From the NCBI GenBank assembly GCA_000499405.2, contig HG738138.1:1302001-1366000 (forward strand): 64,000 nt of DNA. Direction: 5' to 3'. Each line of letters starts with the position of its first letter. Position 1 is the first letter of the stretch. Below, piece after piece: positions 51,407 through 64,000 of the stretch. Made by a program: the position numbers and the translations under genes. This DNA comes from Onchocerca volvulus. Its lineage: Eukaryota; Nematoda; Chromadorea; Rhabditida; Onchocercidae. The notes beneath the pieces are model-generated. The model saw nothing but the letters and a program-made list of their open reading frames with translations, was not told the DNA's origin and made no database searches.

Positions 51407-54393
51407 TTACATAAATGAAAATGAGCTTACAGATGTGAAGAATTTATAGATGAAACAGGAACTATTTGGCCCCAGGTCGAAAAAGTGCATATCCGTTGGT
51501 TTTGCCGTCTTTCGTATGAATCGGGAACGTAAAGACATTTTTGGATTTGTGATAAAATCGTACATAATGTAAATCCAACTTGAATGCACCATGTAATCTT
51601 TGTAGTATTCTGGAGCTATGGTTCTAATCTGCAAAATCCTGAATATAATTTAAAAAAAAAAAAGAAGAGTGATCTTGAAAATAAAGTGGACTTCGTAAAA
51701 AGTGATCTGATTTTTGAAAACATAACAGAGAAACAAATAATGAACCTTCGGAAGGTTACTGCCACATACATATGGAAAATCATGATGTTCAATATGGTAA
51801 CCAACATTGAATGTAACCAAGTTTATCGGACCGTAATAGCTAAATAATACAGTATTAAATAGTACCCGTATTAGTTATGAACTAGAAATGCACGAAGCAA
51901 ATATTTCGAGAGAAAGTAAGAGCAATCTCGAACAATAAGGATTAGAAAGGGCTGCAAAAACTAAAAAAAAAAAAAGAAAAATTCCCGAACGTCTCGAAAT
52001 GTCTTACAAAGATTTTAAAAGAATTCAAATCTTCAAGCAAACAAAACAAGAATTTTTTCCATGAATTTTACAAATGCGATATTTACTGGTTATTAATGGA
52101 AATCTCCATATTGTTTTCCATATTCTACCACAAAATTTTTTGCATTTATTTAACTTACCTGTATGTTTCTTGTCCAGGCTTGAAAACATAGTGATCAGAA
52201 ATATAGTGACCAGCAAGTGGATGCATACCCGATCCAATGAGAAACCCGCCTAATAAATATATAAATGCTTTCCAACCGAAACAACTGATAACCATATAAT
52301 CAACGAAAATTTGGAACAGCGCATTTAGTACTTCTAGATCTGTGATAGCCTAAAAATCTTTCAAAATCTGAGCAAAAAAAAAAAAGAAATAATGACGATA
52401 ACAACAATTAAATAATAGTGAAATAGAAAAAATACGAAATAATAATAAAAAATTCGCTGAGGTAACTGTATCAGGAACATACAACTCAATCTCAAGATAT
52501 ATATCAAAATAATTCATTGCGCTATTTCCCTCAAATATTGAATAGTATTTATAAGATGGAATTTTGAAATCACGCTTGACTAACTTTTGGATAAATAAGA
52601 AATGGTCTTAAAGAATAAAAGACTGGCTGGAGAAAGACCCATAACATTTTTCCTAAAGTATGGCGGAAGTATCGCGCTTCGAAATCCGTTGGTATATCAG
52701 TATCCAATTTATCTTCGCCTGGAAAAAACTAACACAATTTTTCAATTACTTAGAAATCTAAAGAACTTTGTGTCTGGAACTTTTTATTTGGAAGTACAAC
52801 TAAAACATAAATATTCCAAGATCATAAGAAAGTATTACCCATGTAACGATGATGTTCCAGATGATACTTCTTAAAGGAAATTGACATAGGTACTAATAAC
52901 GGTAGGTTAGCAATAAATCCAAACAAGCGGTTCTTAAATAATCGATATAATTTAAAATCTTGAAAAGAGAGTATGGAATAGAATCAGTATGCTTTATCAA
53001 TTTTTCTAATTACCAACTTCAAGCTACTTCTCAATCTTTGTTGCTAAGAACAAAACTTATCCTTTCCTCCAAAACATGCCTATTGTTTGTCCTATAGCAC
53101 GAAAGTGATACCAAAAATACTGGAAAATTATAACTGTTAACCAACTATGTTCTTTTCTATCTTTATCCTTATTTCCTCTCTCCCTTCATCCTCTTTTTCC
53201 GCTAAAATAGTGATAAAAATTTTGTAATACAGTTAGCAATGATAATGAGTCATTCTCTTCTTTTTCCTCCTCTATATTTCATAGCACTCTCTGCAATTCT
53301 AAGTTAAGACTCGAATAATTCAGAGCCGTCATCTATGCCCAATAAAACATTGTAGACTTTAAATTCAACTAAACTATCTGAAGAAAAGAAAATTTCACGA
53401 AACTACCATTTGATTCCCACTCAATGCTATTCTCAACCAATCTTCTTTAGAGAAAACAAAATGAACCAAACCGCAAGAGGTCGACTACAGCCAAATGCCA
53501 TGTTATGTGATATTTCATGAATAGCCAATGTAAGTGAATGCCCAATGGTACCACAGGTAAAATACGCTTGTAAACAAATCAATAACCAATCCGAATCTAT
53601 GATAAATTAATAAGTCTTGTTGAAACGAAGTGAAAATTAGCGAAGCAAAATATTTATGAAGTCTTACTAGCCTGCGCAGCAATAAATCTCAATAAATCTT
53701 TTAGATATGAATTTGAAGACTTTCCGATATCATTGTTTTTTTGATTTATTTAAATATCACACTTTTGCTTTTGGCTGCTCTATTTCATAATTTAACTCTT
53801 TTAGTAGATATAAGGCTATAATTATTACTATAAATACAAAAAATGAATTTTTAGCATTCTGAGACATGCTTCACAAGACACCAGATATTATTATCTTAAA
53901 AACTATACTATTTTACATCAAATTATAATTGATAATGCATCCATAAAAATTTGGATTTGGATTTTTTTCAAACATAAGAACAGGGCAACTACTTGCATAT
54001 TTCTTGATCATGATAGTAATCTGCGAATAAAACTCTCATTTAAATCATTTTTGAGTTTAATTAGATGAAATTGTCCCAATAATAAATATACCTCGCAAAA
54101 GCCAAGCAATGGAGAATTGTGCAATAACCATTGCCACAACAACATATTTGAATGATGGATCAATGCCGAAATATTGCTTGATTTCCGGATACTTTCGAAT
54201 TATCTCATTTCGTCTGAATGAATTTATAAAGACATAGCATCATCTTAGAGAATAATCAAAATTATTCGTATGCTTTTGCCAACTGTCAAGTATTAGATTT
54301 AACTGCAAATTAAATTTTTAAATTAGCAAACTACCTTCCTGCATGTGGTTCTTCCGTATAAGACCAACTTACGTCTTTCACATCCTCTTCCAT
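51407..54393 (-). CDS. DEGS1: Sphingolipid delta(4)-desaturase (dihydroceramide desaturase, DEGS family)
   Basis: Eight exons in coding order: 54335-54393, 54092-54213, 53472-53596, 52839-52932, 52585-52718, 52159-52349, 51746-51839 and 51407-51628 (TAA); 346 aa against 323 in human DEGS1. The enzyme makes ceramide from dihydroceramide in the ER membrane, using a di-iron centre. All three histidine boxes are present: HEISHN (H87-H91), HLEHH (126-130) and HIEHH (257-261), at nearly the human positions. The N-terminal [14 protein letters not shown] and the blocks [36 protein letters not shown] and [15 protein letters not shown] are diagnostic. The C-terminal tail after [10 protein letters not shown] is longer than usual and unlike other members. 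It could instead be removed by a GTAAGC donor after FFTS. Delta-4 desaturase versus C4-hydroxylase activity cannot be told from sequence here. Confidence 0.95.
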
Positions 54394-54412
54394 TACCAAC
54401 CGCTCGCTCCTA

Positions 54413-54420
54413 CTGAAATT
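54413..54420 (-). promoter_or_regulatory. Splice acceptor upstream of the desaturase start (possible SL site)
   Basis: On the minus strand AAATTTCAG ends 19 bases before the start codon and no coding exon lies upstream. This fits a spliced-leader trans-splice acceptor or a 5' UTR intron. Confidence 0.45.
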
Positions 54421-56277
54421 TTCAAAAACTAATTTTTAAAAACAACCGATTTCTTTAAATAAAATATCGAATAGAAAAAAACGATATCAATTAAAATGAA
54501 CTGTCTAGATTAATATCCTTCCTTCTTATCTTCTTCTACCTCATATTCCGTCAATTTTATTTCGCCCATTCTGCTAAGCAGCTAAATTCTGATTTGAAAA
54601 CCTGATTAATCCAGTAATTTTCCCGATTGTCAATATTAAACAATCTAAAATATTTCGTAAAGAAATCATAATTTGGAGTTAAAACTTGAAACAAAAATTT
54701 TCCTCTCTACTGTAACTTTTCCATATCCGTTTGAAATTGCTAATAATAAATGCTTTTTCTTCAGAAAAAATTTTCGAGGAAACTATGGTATTCAATTCAC
54801 TCCACTGTACTTCTCCATAATTTATATTGAGTTAACAAGCATTAATAGCATATTTCATCACAGTAGCATTGCCTTGAAAGATGCCATCTAAAGATTGATT
54901 ACCTCATGTAAAATTAATCTGAGAAAAAAACTGATATTCATGGGGATGATAGACTATCGGATTACTGTATTTTTTTACTTGGATGATTACTGTGTTTTCT
55001 AATATCAATTACTCAATCCCTTTTGTACTGATTCTGCTGTCTTTGACCGAAATATCTGACATTTCTCAATTCTAGTTTTTTCAAATTTAATTATTAAATT
55101 GAATTTTTGAAATAAAACTAAAAAACAGAGTCATGGCATATATTTTACATTGGAAAAACATTTTCAAATACATAACAACAATCTAGTTTATTTTGCTGAA
55201 AATATTTATCATCATTAATGTTAGGAGAGAATGCAGAATATAGATGAATGCTTTCATCCACATACAAGTTGATAAGTTATAACAAATATTGCTATACAGA
55301 TGAGATAAAAAATATAATAAGCAAATAGATTAGTGATATTAAGAAAAGTGTTCTTCCTGTCAGCAAAAACTTTATTTTTCAAAAATTTTAAAAATTTCCA
55401 AAAGTTTCAGAAAATTTCTTTTCCTTTTTTTTACTACAAGTATAATAATCATATAAATCTCATTAACTAGGCACATTACATTCCAGTTATTTCAGTAAAT
55501 AACTTCCCTGGTACAGCAATTACTTTTCCAGTCAAATCAATCTTACCTTATAGTCACTGACATAAAAAGTTCCTTGATTATACATTAAATTATTACACAA
55601 ACAAAGGGAAACACAAAGATTAAGGATAGGGAAGGCATCGGAACAACAAACTAAGACTAATATCACAAGAATTAAGGTAATGCAATAATCATAATAAATT
55701 CTATTTGAGCTTTTCAGAATTAAATAAATGAATTTTCAGAACGAACAAAACTGCCTGGAATTCAATATCCAGTTAGATATGGAAATGAACAACAGATATG
55801 AGCCAGCATTAACATCGCACAAGATTATCTACATCAGTCGTTAAATATCTGTCCAAGTACTAGGCTATTTATCGACGGCTGAGAGATTAAAAGGAAAATT
55901 TTTTGATAACAAAGGCTGTTTTACTCAAAAGCTATTTTACCACGAAGAACTTGCATCCTAAAAAGGTGAATTTTCTCAATTTAAATTTTCACCAAATTCG
56001 AATTTAATTTTAGAAATCGATAAATACAAGAATTACGATGCAATTTAATGTTCTTTTTAAAATATGTAAAAAATAATTGTAAATAAACCGAACGATATAA
56101 AAATTACTTCAATAAACAATAAAAAAGTATGGCTGAGATTTTTATGCAATCGTTCTTAATATACTTATATTGATTTTATACAAGGAAAAATTGAAAATAC
56201 CCAAAACAAATCTAACTGGAATGACTTCATAGAAAAACAACAGCATGAAATTTGTTATTAGAATTTAAATAACTTCA
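54421..56277. other. Intergenic region between the POMGNT1-like gene and the desaturase
   Basis: 1.86 kb of AT-rich sequence on the same-strand gap, including the 3' UTR of the POMGNT1-like gene and the desaturase promoter. The ORF at 54673-54891 has no splice or homology support. Nothing else stands out. Confidence 0.6.
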
Positions 56278-59200
56278 TTAAAGCTGGGATGTCGAAGTCA
56301 GAGTTTGCGATTTGACTTTAAGAAAGGGACTACGACTTGACACCAGCACGTACAATGTATGTCTAGTTGAGATTCTGAAATAATGTTAAAATTTTTGCAA
56401 AATTTTTAAATTTGATTTCCAATTTTAATAAAAATCCATGAATAACAGATCGAAGAGCATGGAGAAAAGAAAAAAAACCAGCAATAAATTATACTCACTG
56501 TGTGGTTCCTTTATATGAACCTAACGGATAATTCTTTATAATATATAAATCGAAACACCGAGCTAATTTTGTGATTGCACTTGTACTTTCATCATATACA
56601 ATAATGATGGTACTGAAACAAACTTCATAACTTCGTTCTTTCAGAAGAATTTAAATATAAATTGAAGTTATGAAAATATATGCATTGCATTTCTCAAAAA
56701 CTAACAAACATCTACCGCGCTACTGACAATATGACATATTTCTAAGAATTTCAAACTGAAAAGATACGAGTGCACATTAGATGAATTAAGCAGAACGGGT
56801 TTACAACTGGCTTCAGAAACCCTCAATCTCAATACTTGATCTTTCTTCAATTTAATTTAATGTTTTTTAAATATTTTTATTTTATTTACAAATTAACTTG
56901 ATATCACTTTTCTTCATCAAACTTGAACAGAATTGATTTTAATCATAATGTGAGGAACACTTACGCAATAGTAGTATTACCGGAATTGCTGTCACCATGT
57001 GTAGTAAACATATTTTCGCGACAATCAACATCATCTTTCACATAAAATTTCCAACCATTATCAATGACTTCTTTCAATTCTGTGTCATACTTTTCTTCAC
57101 TTAATTGATCCGCATTCCCCACTATTTCATTGCCATTCCTAAATAATGAAATTTTTTTTTGAATCTCCGTAAAAAATTCTATCGAAATATATAAAATAAT
57201 AAAAATAATTTTTCCGGCCAATACGATAAGAAATTTAGAGCAAAATAAAGGAATGAAATATCAGAAAAACATAAAGAGAAACACATATGAAGTGAAAGCA
57301 AATTTTTTTAAACACTAACAGCAGATCATTATTTTCGGATGGTTCCTTCGGCGTGCCACCATCTTCCGTTAATGAAATCAAATCAAAAGTTTTGATATGT
57401 TCAACACGCGATACAGCGGCTATATATGAGATACCAGAAATCAGCCAACCAAATTTCGTTCTTTCACAACACTTGAAAAAAAAAAAGTGTGCAGATGAAA
57501 TCCACCCAAAATCCTTCCTACTTATATGGCTGAAACTCATATAAGCATTATGTAGCTATATCCTTATCAGTTCTTCTTTTATTTGACTTTAGACTCACCT
57601 GTCGATTTTTTATAAATTTATTGTGAAACGACTTTTTCACCATATAAGCACCGGCTGCAGTACCATTTTCAATGCGATATACAGATGACAGGTCCATATC
57701 GCGACTTTTAACAACTTGAAATAATCAAAAAATGCTATTAGTGGTTTTAAAAGTTCATTTTTTTTACAATAAGGTAAAATGAAAAGTTTCCTATTTGAGC
57801 GAAGTTCAATGATTTACATTATTCTATCCTCGACATAAATCAACATCCCATGTAAAAAAATAAGATCTTGATGTGTTGAAATTCCTATCATACAAGATGT
57901 CAGGCATTCAAGCAGAGTACTACTTTTAGTAATACTAAAACAATGTGGTCCTTTGAAATAATCCATCTTCATATAGTGTAAAACAGCATATACCTATCTT
58001 TCAGAAATGTTGACGGTGAGTATTTAAGCTGATATGATCACTGGTAGAAATGTCACCAAAAATGAATTTGAACAAATAAATTATTTACAGCACTTAACGT
58101 GTCGTGCAGTAACAGAATAAAAAAATTTACAAAAATAAAAATTACTGTTCTCATTGAGCGTAAGAATGAAGTTTGCAGTATTATCTTTCAGGAAGTATGG
58201 CAATAGCTGTGCAAGGAAGTACAGAAAACCGGGTAATAAAATCACATCTTCTTCAATAACAATGAGACACGGTGCATAGGGAAACAGTGTCATCATATGA
58301 TCGATGCCTTCCAGCACGAAATCTACAAATGTCAGCCAAATATTTCACTTAAAAATTTATTATAGAAAAAAATTAAAAAAAAAAAAAAAAAAAAAAGACA
58401 ATGCATACACTACCATTATAAGAATCGGAGTTGTTGATTGGTAAAGCTCTAACATGAAATAATGCACTCAGATCTGATATTTCACCATAAATAGAATCAA
58501 ATGCAACAACAACATTTTGAGGATTAATACCATCTTGAACGTAAATGCTTTCCAAGCATAAACGTATATTATTCATATTTAAACCTGTAATACGGTAACT
58601 CAAAGTTTTCTTAAAAAAAGAGATCAATAAGCAAAATTAGAAATACAGAATATTCTTCAGTCTATTAAAATTTTACAGGCTACAATTATCGAGCATATTC
58701 AGCCATTCCTGTAACATGTAATAGACTTGGGAAAAAAAAAAATTACAAAAACATACCTCCAGCAAGTAATATTGGGACAGAATAAATAGGATCTGTCGAT
58801 GGTAAATGAGTTTGACTACTGCGTGGTACTAATGGTACATCGAGACGACTTTCTGAAAACAAAAATACCAATACTACCGAAGAATGTCTCAGCAAATCCA
58901 AAATCTCATTAATTTCATTCTTTAATCACATCAAAAGAAATCAATTTTAGTTCCTATTATCATAAGTAAAACAATTTAAAACAAGTTCTAAACTGCGGTA
59001 GGTACCGAACACTAAATTTACAGTAAAAATTTGCTACAAAAGATAATTTATCATCAAAATGAACAGTTAAAGTAAGGTATTCACAATTTGTCATTTCAGA
59101 AAAACAGAAAAAAGATATTTAATACAAACATATATGGGATGAAAGCAAGAATATAAAGACTAGAAATAAAAGTACACGAAATTATTATATAATTCATTAA

Positions 59201-62200
59201 GAGCAAAAGAAAATAATATAAAGTAAACAGACCATCACAAAAGTCTTCATAACCATCATACCGGGAACAAAAATGTCTTCGGAGCATATTTTGTGTCTTT
59301 AGCAAACCATTATTTGCTGTTTTGAGTCCATCCACTAAAAAATTACTTCTTAAAAGTTGAAGATGAACTAATATTTTACTTTAAAATATCGTGAAATAGA
59401 TTTAACCTACACACTGAAGGTACACAAATGGATTGTCTAATCGGTTTAGCCCAATCATTGCCAGACGGTAAATTCATATCCTCGAATGGTGTGTAACCAT
59501 CAATTCCTTTCTGGCCAATGAAATACCATGAAGCACGGAATTTCAGACGATATATGAGGCTTGAACCCAATTCATAAAATATATGCTTTGCCATATCTGA
59601 TAAACTGAAAAGAAAACTGACATATTTTTTCCTCTTTTTTAATGATAATCGAAAAACCATTGATAAAATATAGCCGACTGACAAACCTATTCGATGCTTC
59701 ATCAAAACTGATTACAGCCAGAATCTCTCCAGGTGACAGTTGCTCCAAAAACAAAACCAGTGCCGAACTATCTATAAAAGACTATATTAATTGTTACTGT
59801 GAATGGTGTTTCTATCACTTCGAATTATTAAGATAATCAACTTATGTTCCAAAAAGTAACCAGAAACATCATAATATTATTAATCTACTTTCGATTTCAC
59901 TAGAAATACAAAGTTAACGAAGCACAAGTTCTGGCAATCAACACGAATATCCCGTAAAACGTTATGTACCTTCAAGGTAGGTATCATAGTGTCCGGTACG
60001 CATTACCTGATGAGTTTTAGAATCAATCACAACCAAATTCAGCCCACGACCAGCAGAATTAAGATTTCGATCTATTATTCTGTAACTAATATTTTACATA
60101 CCCAATAGGCAAGCTAAGAAAAGAAAAAATGTCTAATGATTAGCATTACTGAACTTATTCAGTAATTCAAATGTCTAATTAAATTTATCCAAAACTTTGC
60201 TAATATTGCTAACAGTACTAGAATGCTTAAGTACTAATAGGAATAAAAATAAGGAGAGTTGGATTAATAAATCATGTTTACATAAATTAAAGCACGGAAC
60301 AGTTAAAAATTATGCTTTATTAACAATTGAGTGATAAAGCACGACATAATTTTAAACATCATCCTTTTAAGTATAAATTACTGGAAATTTCTACCAAAAA
60401 AACTAACACTTACAATCTTCCATTGACACATAATTGAGGTGAATCATCTTTGTCCTTTCCCGAATAAAAAAACATCGGAATTTCATCTAAAAAATCAGTT
60501 TACCATTGAATTATTTGCTTAGATCCAAAACAATAACTGAAATTTCTCTCAAACTTGATTTATAATGATCGTACCTTTTTTGATAATTCGGCCATCAACA
60601 GAGATAAAAAGCCATATCCATAGTTATGAAAAAAGGATTCTGTTTGCGAGTAGAAAGAAAGATTTGAAGGAATAATTGTAAAATTTAGCTCAAGATTTGT
60701 CGAATGAAACAAAATACGGAGTAAAACTCTTAGTATCCAAATTATATTACTCTTTACTGAACTGTGGCTAATAACGCTCAGCCTTTGAGTAAGGAGGAAC
60801 TGGTTATTTAATGAAACGCATCGTAAAATAGAAACATGATTGCACGCTGAATATAGCCATGCATGAATGCTCGAATTTATATTCGTGTGAACGTTCACTC
60901 TCAATTGAGAGTTTAAAACTTAACTTGAGAGAGAGGGAGAAATAGAGAGAGACGGTAAGAAAGAAAACATAGAACCTTCAGGACAGTTCTCTGAATGGCC
61001 ACAGTTCGGTAATTCAGCACCCAAATTCACTTTCATTTTCTGTCCTTTTACAGCTGAGAGTTGGGCAACAACATACTCATCAATATGGTGTGCTTCGGGT
61101 ACTCGTATGGTAGTATTTGACAGTTTTCCCACTATAAATAAATCGATTTCATGAAACAAGAAAATTCAACAGGATCTTAAACTCTGCTGTATACTCTATC
61201 ACAATTCGTAATAGAGTGATTCACTTGTATATGTAAATGTAAAAATGTATCTGTATAAATTTTAACCGATCAAAACGGGAACAACAACAAAAACTTTCCA
61301 TTACGTGGATAAAACATTACGAAAGCGTAGTAAAACTAAGCATTTCAAATTATACAATAATCTTCATTAAACGATCATTGGTACTAAATTAGACATCAAA
61401 TCTGAAAGGTTACAACAATTCATCAGAATTTTTACAATCTTAAAGCTAACTGATATAAAAATGAGAATTGTAACATACTCGGTGTTTTCAAACATCTGAT
61501 ATAATATTTCGGTTCTGCTATTTCCAGTGAAACAACCTTCAAAAAACATGGGAAAAAAATTAAGAAAGAAGTAAAAGATTGATAAAGTTTTATTCAGAAT
61601 TGCTGCTAGAAAAAATATTAATCAAATCAGTTATTTTTTATCCTCTATTGGATAAAAAATAAAATAACAGCAAAGCTTTCGCAGCAACAACCTTTTCAAA
61701 AGCTTCTGGAACCAATAAACCTAGCTGTCCTATAAAAAGTACGCTGCTTTCCGTTTTGTACTGGGCAAGTGATAGACCAAATAGACGTAATAACTGTCGC
61801 GTTTCCGCTGAGATCCTGCATTTTCATTTAGGGTTATTATACTGCGGAAAAAAAAAAACAATTGCACTTGTAATTTTCGAAATTCAAAAAGTAGAAAATA
61901 CTCCATTCTCTGCAAAACCTAAATATTTCTCATTTTGCTGTAGAGATGATCATTTGACTACTAGCTAACCCATAAATTTGTCCGAATAATGGTAAATTAG
62001 TCAGGGAATAGAATGAAGAATATAGCTTGATAGTTGATATCGCGCAATCCTTCCCCCAGATCGTTACATGGCCATAATTGGGATCATCCGTGAGTCTTTT
62101 TAAATACAAAAGAGATAATTAAATGTAATCATTAATGTAATCATAGAAACATTGTGGGAGATATCTAGCTGAGAAACTAAAAATTGAATTACTCATTGTA

Positions 62201-63570
62201 CTGAAAACTCGGAAGACGAAAAACGGAAACATACTTTGATGAAACATCACCATATGAAGTTCCCATAATAATTTGATGACTATGCACTTGTCTCAACAAC
62301 CTTATAACAGAAAAATCACTATCTTGAACGCTTAAATAATGTACGCCGACCACGCTTTTATCACCTGTAATACTTTTTTTTTTTTAACACTCTAATAACC
62401 ATAAAAAAAGTTAGTACAGATAATGTAATTTGTGTAGACTTACAATTCATTTGTTCAATTGGAATGCAACGGCTGAATTTTCTTTGATTTTGAACTACTC
62501 ATTATTGCGTTCAAAAAAAAAAAAAAAAAAAAAAAACAGCAGTACACAGCATTTTGTACACTGTTCAAATAAACAGGACAAAATGCTGTTGTCGAAAACC
62601 AAAACCATTGTTGCGGACAACTGCAAAAAACTTCCTAACATCCTAGAATATGCAACACATTGCAATTAGGTGTGGAACGATACCTTATGATTATATTATT
62701 TTCAATACATAAAAATGAGTAAAATAAAACTCGAAAACTTACTATTTAAAACAGCGATATTTAACCCTCTAACCAATTTTGAACTATCGAATAATCTGAA
62801 AAACGAAATAATTGCTGAATTCTTTATAAAAACTATAAAAAAAAAAGAAAAAACTTCAGCTGACAGAAAATTCTTTAGAAGAGAGGATGCAAATTTATGT
62901 ACATGAAGCTTTCAGCATAATAATAACAGCAATTACAAAAACAAAATTTTACATTTTTAACTCAACATACAATAAACCAATTTAAAACGGGAGCAGATTT
63001 CAACAAACTTTGTATTATTTAAACAGAGCAACGGTGGTTTCGTTCGACTTTCCGGTCTCAGCAAGACTGTCACCTCATCTTTTGGACAATATGCATTTCT
63101 CATACATTCACTGCCTGCAACAATAATAATTAAAGAAGAGCATGAATGCTTCAAATCATACAAACTATACAATCCTATTTCTCCGGTGGGAACAGGTTCA
63201 TATGTTCAGCATTATGGGTTCAATTGATGAATATTTTTTTGACTGTATAAAAATCATTTCATATATATATAGTAGGAATTAATTTTTCAAGTCTTTTAGT
63301 AACAGTGTGGAAGGATACATACCAGCAAATTTAGGAGGAACATTATTCTTTTGCAGCTGAGTCCATCCTGTAAATAAGATATTTTCAATATTTTTCCATT
63401 ATCAAAAAATGCTATAATAGGTTCTACTTTTTGTCAGATATATAATAATTATGGAAATAAAACTTACCATTCCCATATCTGGATAGATCGATATATCGAA
63501 TAATTATCCAAAAAGAAATGAGTGAAATTAGTAAGAGTGAAGCTCGTTTTAACCAATTTAAACGAAACAT
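56278..63570 (-). CDS. POMGNT1-like glycosyltransferase with two ILEI/FAM3-like domains
   Basis: 23 exons in coding order: 63468-63570, 63323-63367, 63009-63114, 62743-62795, 62235-62364, 61970-62095, 61692-61815, 61479-61536, 60976-61131, 60414-60486, 59970-60079, 59687-59771, 59411-59604, 59233-59334, 58757-58852, 58414-58584, about 58099-58322, 57994-58028, 57599-57704, 57320-57471, 56965-57138, 56499-56612, 56278-56374; about 877 aa. Residues 10-27 are a type II membrane anchor. ILEI-like domain 1 (56-140: CPKDEVTVLL, LVRGLNIAVLN) and domain 2 (297-395: AGRGLNLVVIDSKTHQVM, YDTY, LSPGEILAVISFDEA) precede a GT13-type domain with PILLAGG, CLIVIEEDV (metal-site EED, 601-603) and SSVYRIENG. 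POMGNT1 adds GlcNAc to O-mannose in the Golgi. The donor near 58099 (or 58114) and the start of exon 57320-57471 are uncertain. Confidence 0.82.
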
Positions 63571-64000
63571 TTTCTTTCACTTCTTATTCGATCAAATACT
63601 TTCTCTTTCGCATCAAATCTAAAAATGAAAAATCCTTCATATAACACCTTTTCAGCATTTTTGTATTCTATGATGAGGAAAATTTATAATTTCTAGCATA
63701 CCACAAGAAAGAATAAAAACATATATTTTATGAAATTTTATTTACAAGTAATTCTTTTCATTTATTTATTTTTTAAACTTAAATGATTTACTGACAAAAT
63801 GATGTATATTCCGTTACATGCTGGTAATCATATCAATAATAATTCTGTAGGGAAATTCCCAAAAACTGTCTCGTCGTGAATTGTTAATTCATGCACTAGT
63901 AGTTTGTTGCAGAAAACATTGTGATTATCCTTAATATCATTTGAATATTAACATAACAATCGTCAACAATACAAATATCAACAACATAGTTTTCGGTAAC
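63571..64000. other. Upstream region of the POMGNT1-like gene
   Basis: Contains the 5' UTR and presumably the promoter. No further gene is recognisable before the window edge. Confidence 0.5.
63619..63627 (-). promoter_or_regulatory. Splice acceptor upstream of the POMGNT1-like start (possible SL site)
   Basis: Minus-strand CATTTTTAG lies 48 bases before the start codon, with no visible upstream coding exon. Candidate spliced-leader acceptor. Confidence 0.4.

Noticed and set aside
52602..52874. 90-codon plus-strand ORF
   Set aside because: Antisense to desaturase exons 52585-52718 and 52839-52932.
57235..57540. 101-codon minus-strand ORF as a stand-alone gene
   Set aside because: It contains exon 57320-57471 of the POMGNT1-like gene. 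The part upstream of the T11 run is in a different frame from the motif-bearing frame, and its start codon is incidental.

Overview
The window is AT-rich eukaryotic nuclear DNA (my estimate is well over 65% A+T). Protein-coding genes are split into many short exons by GT..AG introns. Acceptors are mostly of the nematode TTTTCAG / TTTTTAG type, and poly-A/T runs are abundant. Gene content (a GRIP-type seven-PDZ scaffold, an RFamide-type neuropeptide precursor, a dihydroceramide desaturase) and the splicing style point to a nematode. The intron style and AT bias look like a filarial (Onchocercid) worm, but that last step is inference. I see no bacterial operons, CRISPR arrays, rRNA or tRNA genes. 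All exon models were built by hand from reading frames, splice consensus and remembered family sequences, and phases were checked so that each complete model is a multiple of three.

Layout: (1) 289-3477 (+) is the 3' part of a KIAA0930 (DUF2045) homologue whose 5' end lies left of the window. (2) 3478-7374 is intergenic and holds a GC-richer interspersed-repeat candidate at about 5088-5400. (3) 7375-11336 (+) is a secreted protein with a Pro/Ser/Thr/Arg-rich linker and a C-terminal von Willebrand A domain. (4) 13106-18556 (-) is a long coiled-coil protein I do not recognise, with an internally duplicated exon. (5) 18557-23306 is a 4.7 kb shared upstream region between divergent genes. (6) 23328-44171 (+) is a GRIP homologue with 27 coding exons, 1207 codons and seven PDZ domains. 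It contains a 7.9 kb intron between PDZ3 and PDZ4 with a possible alternative first exon. (7) 45030-46590 (-) is a neuropeptide precursor with a PLIRF-amide site, convergent with GRIP. (8) 46591-50630 is repeat-bearing intergenic DNA. (9) 50631-51341 (-) is a weakly supported ORF set directly behind (10) 51407-54393 (-), a sphingolipid delta-4 desaturase. (11) 56278-63570 (-) is a type II membrane protein with two ILEI/FAM3-like domains and a POMGNT1-like glycosyltransferase domain (23 exons).

Functionally the genes are unrelated housekeeping, neuronal and secretory-pathway genes. They share no pathway beyond two acting in the ER/Golgi (desaturase, POMGNT1-like). The most interesting observations are five: a phase-compatible alternative first exon that would yield a PDZ4-7-only GRIP isoform; a duplicated splice-acceptor block in front of GRIP exon 12 whose upstream copy has a dead acceptor; the duplicated ILEI domain and a T-run/micro-intron ambiguity in the POMGNT1-like gene; the single-copy PLIRF-amide neuropeptide precursor; and a recurring pattern of 100-250 bp tandem duplications in introns and spacers.
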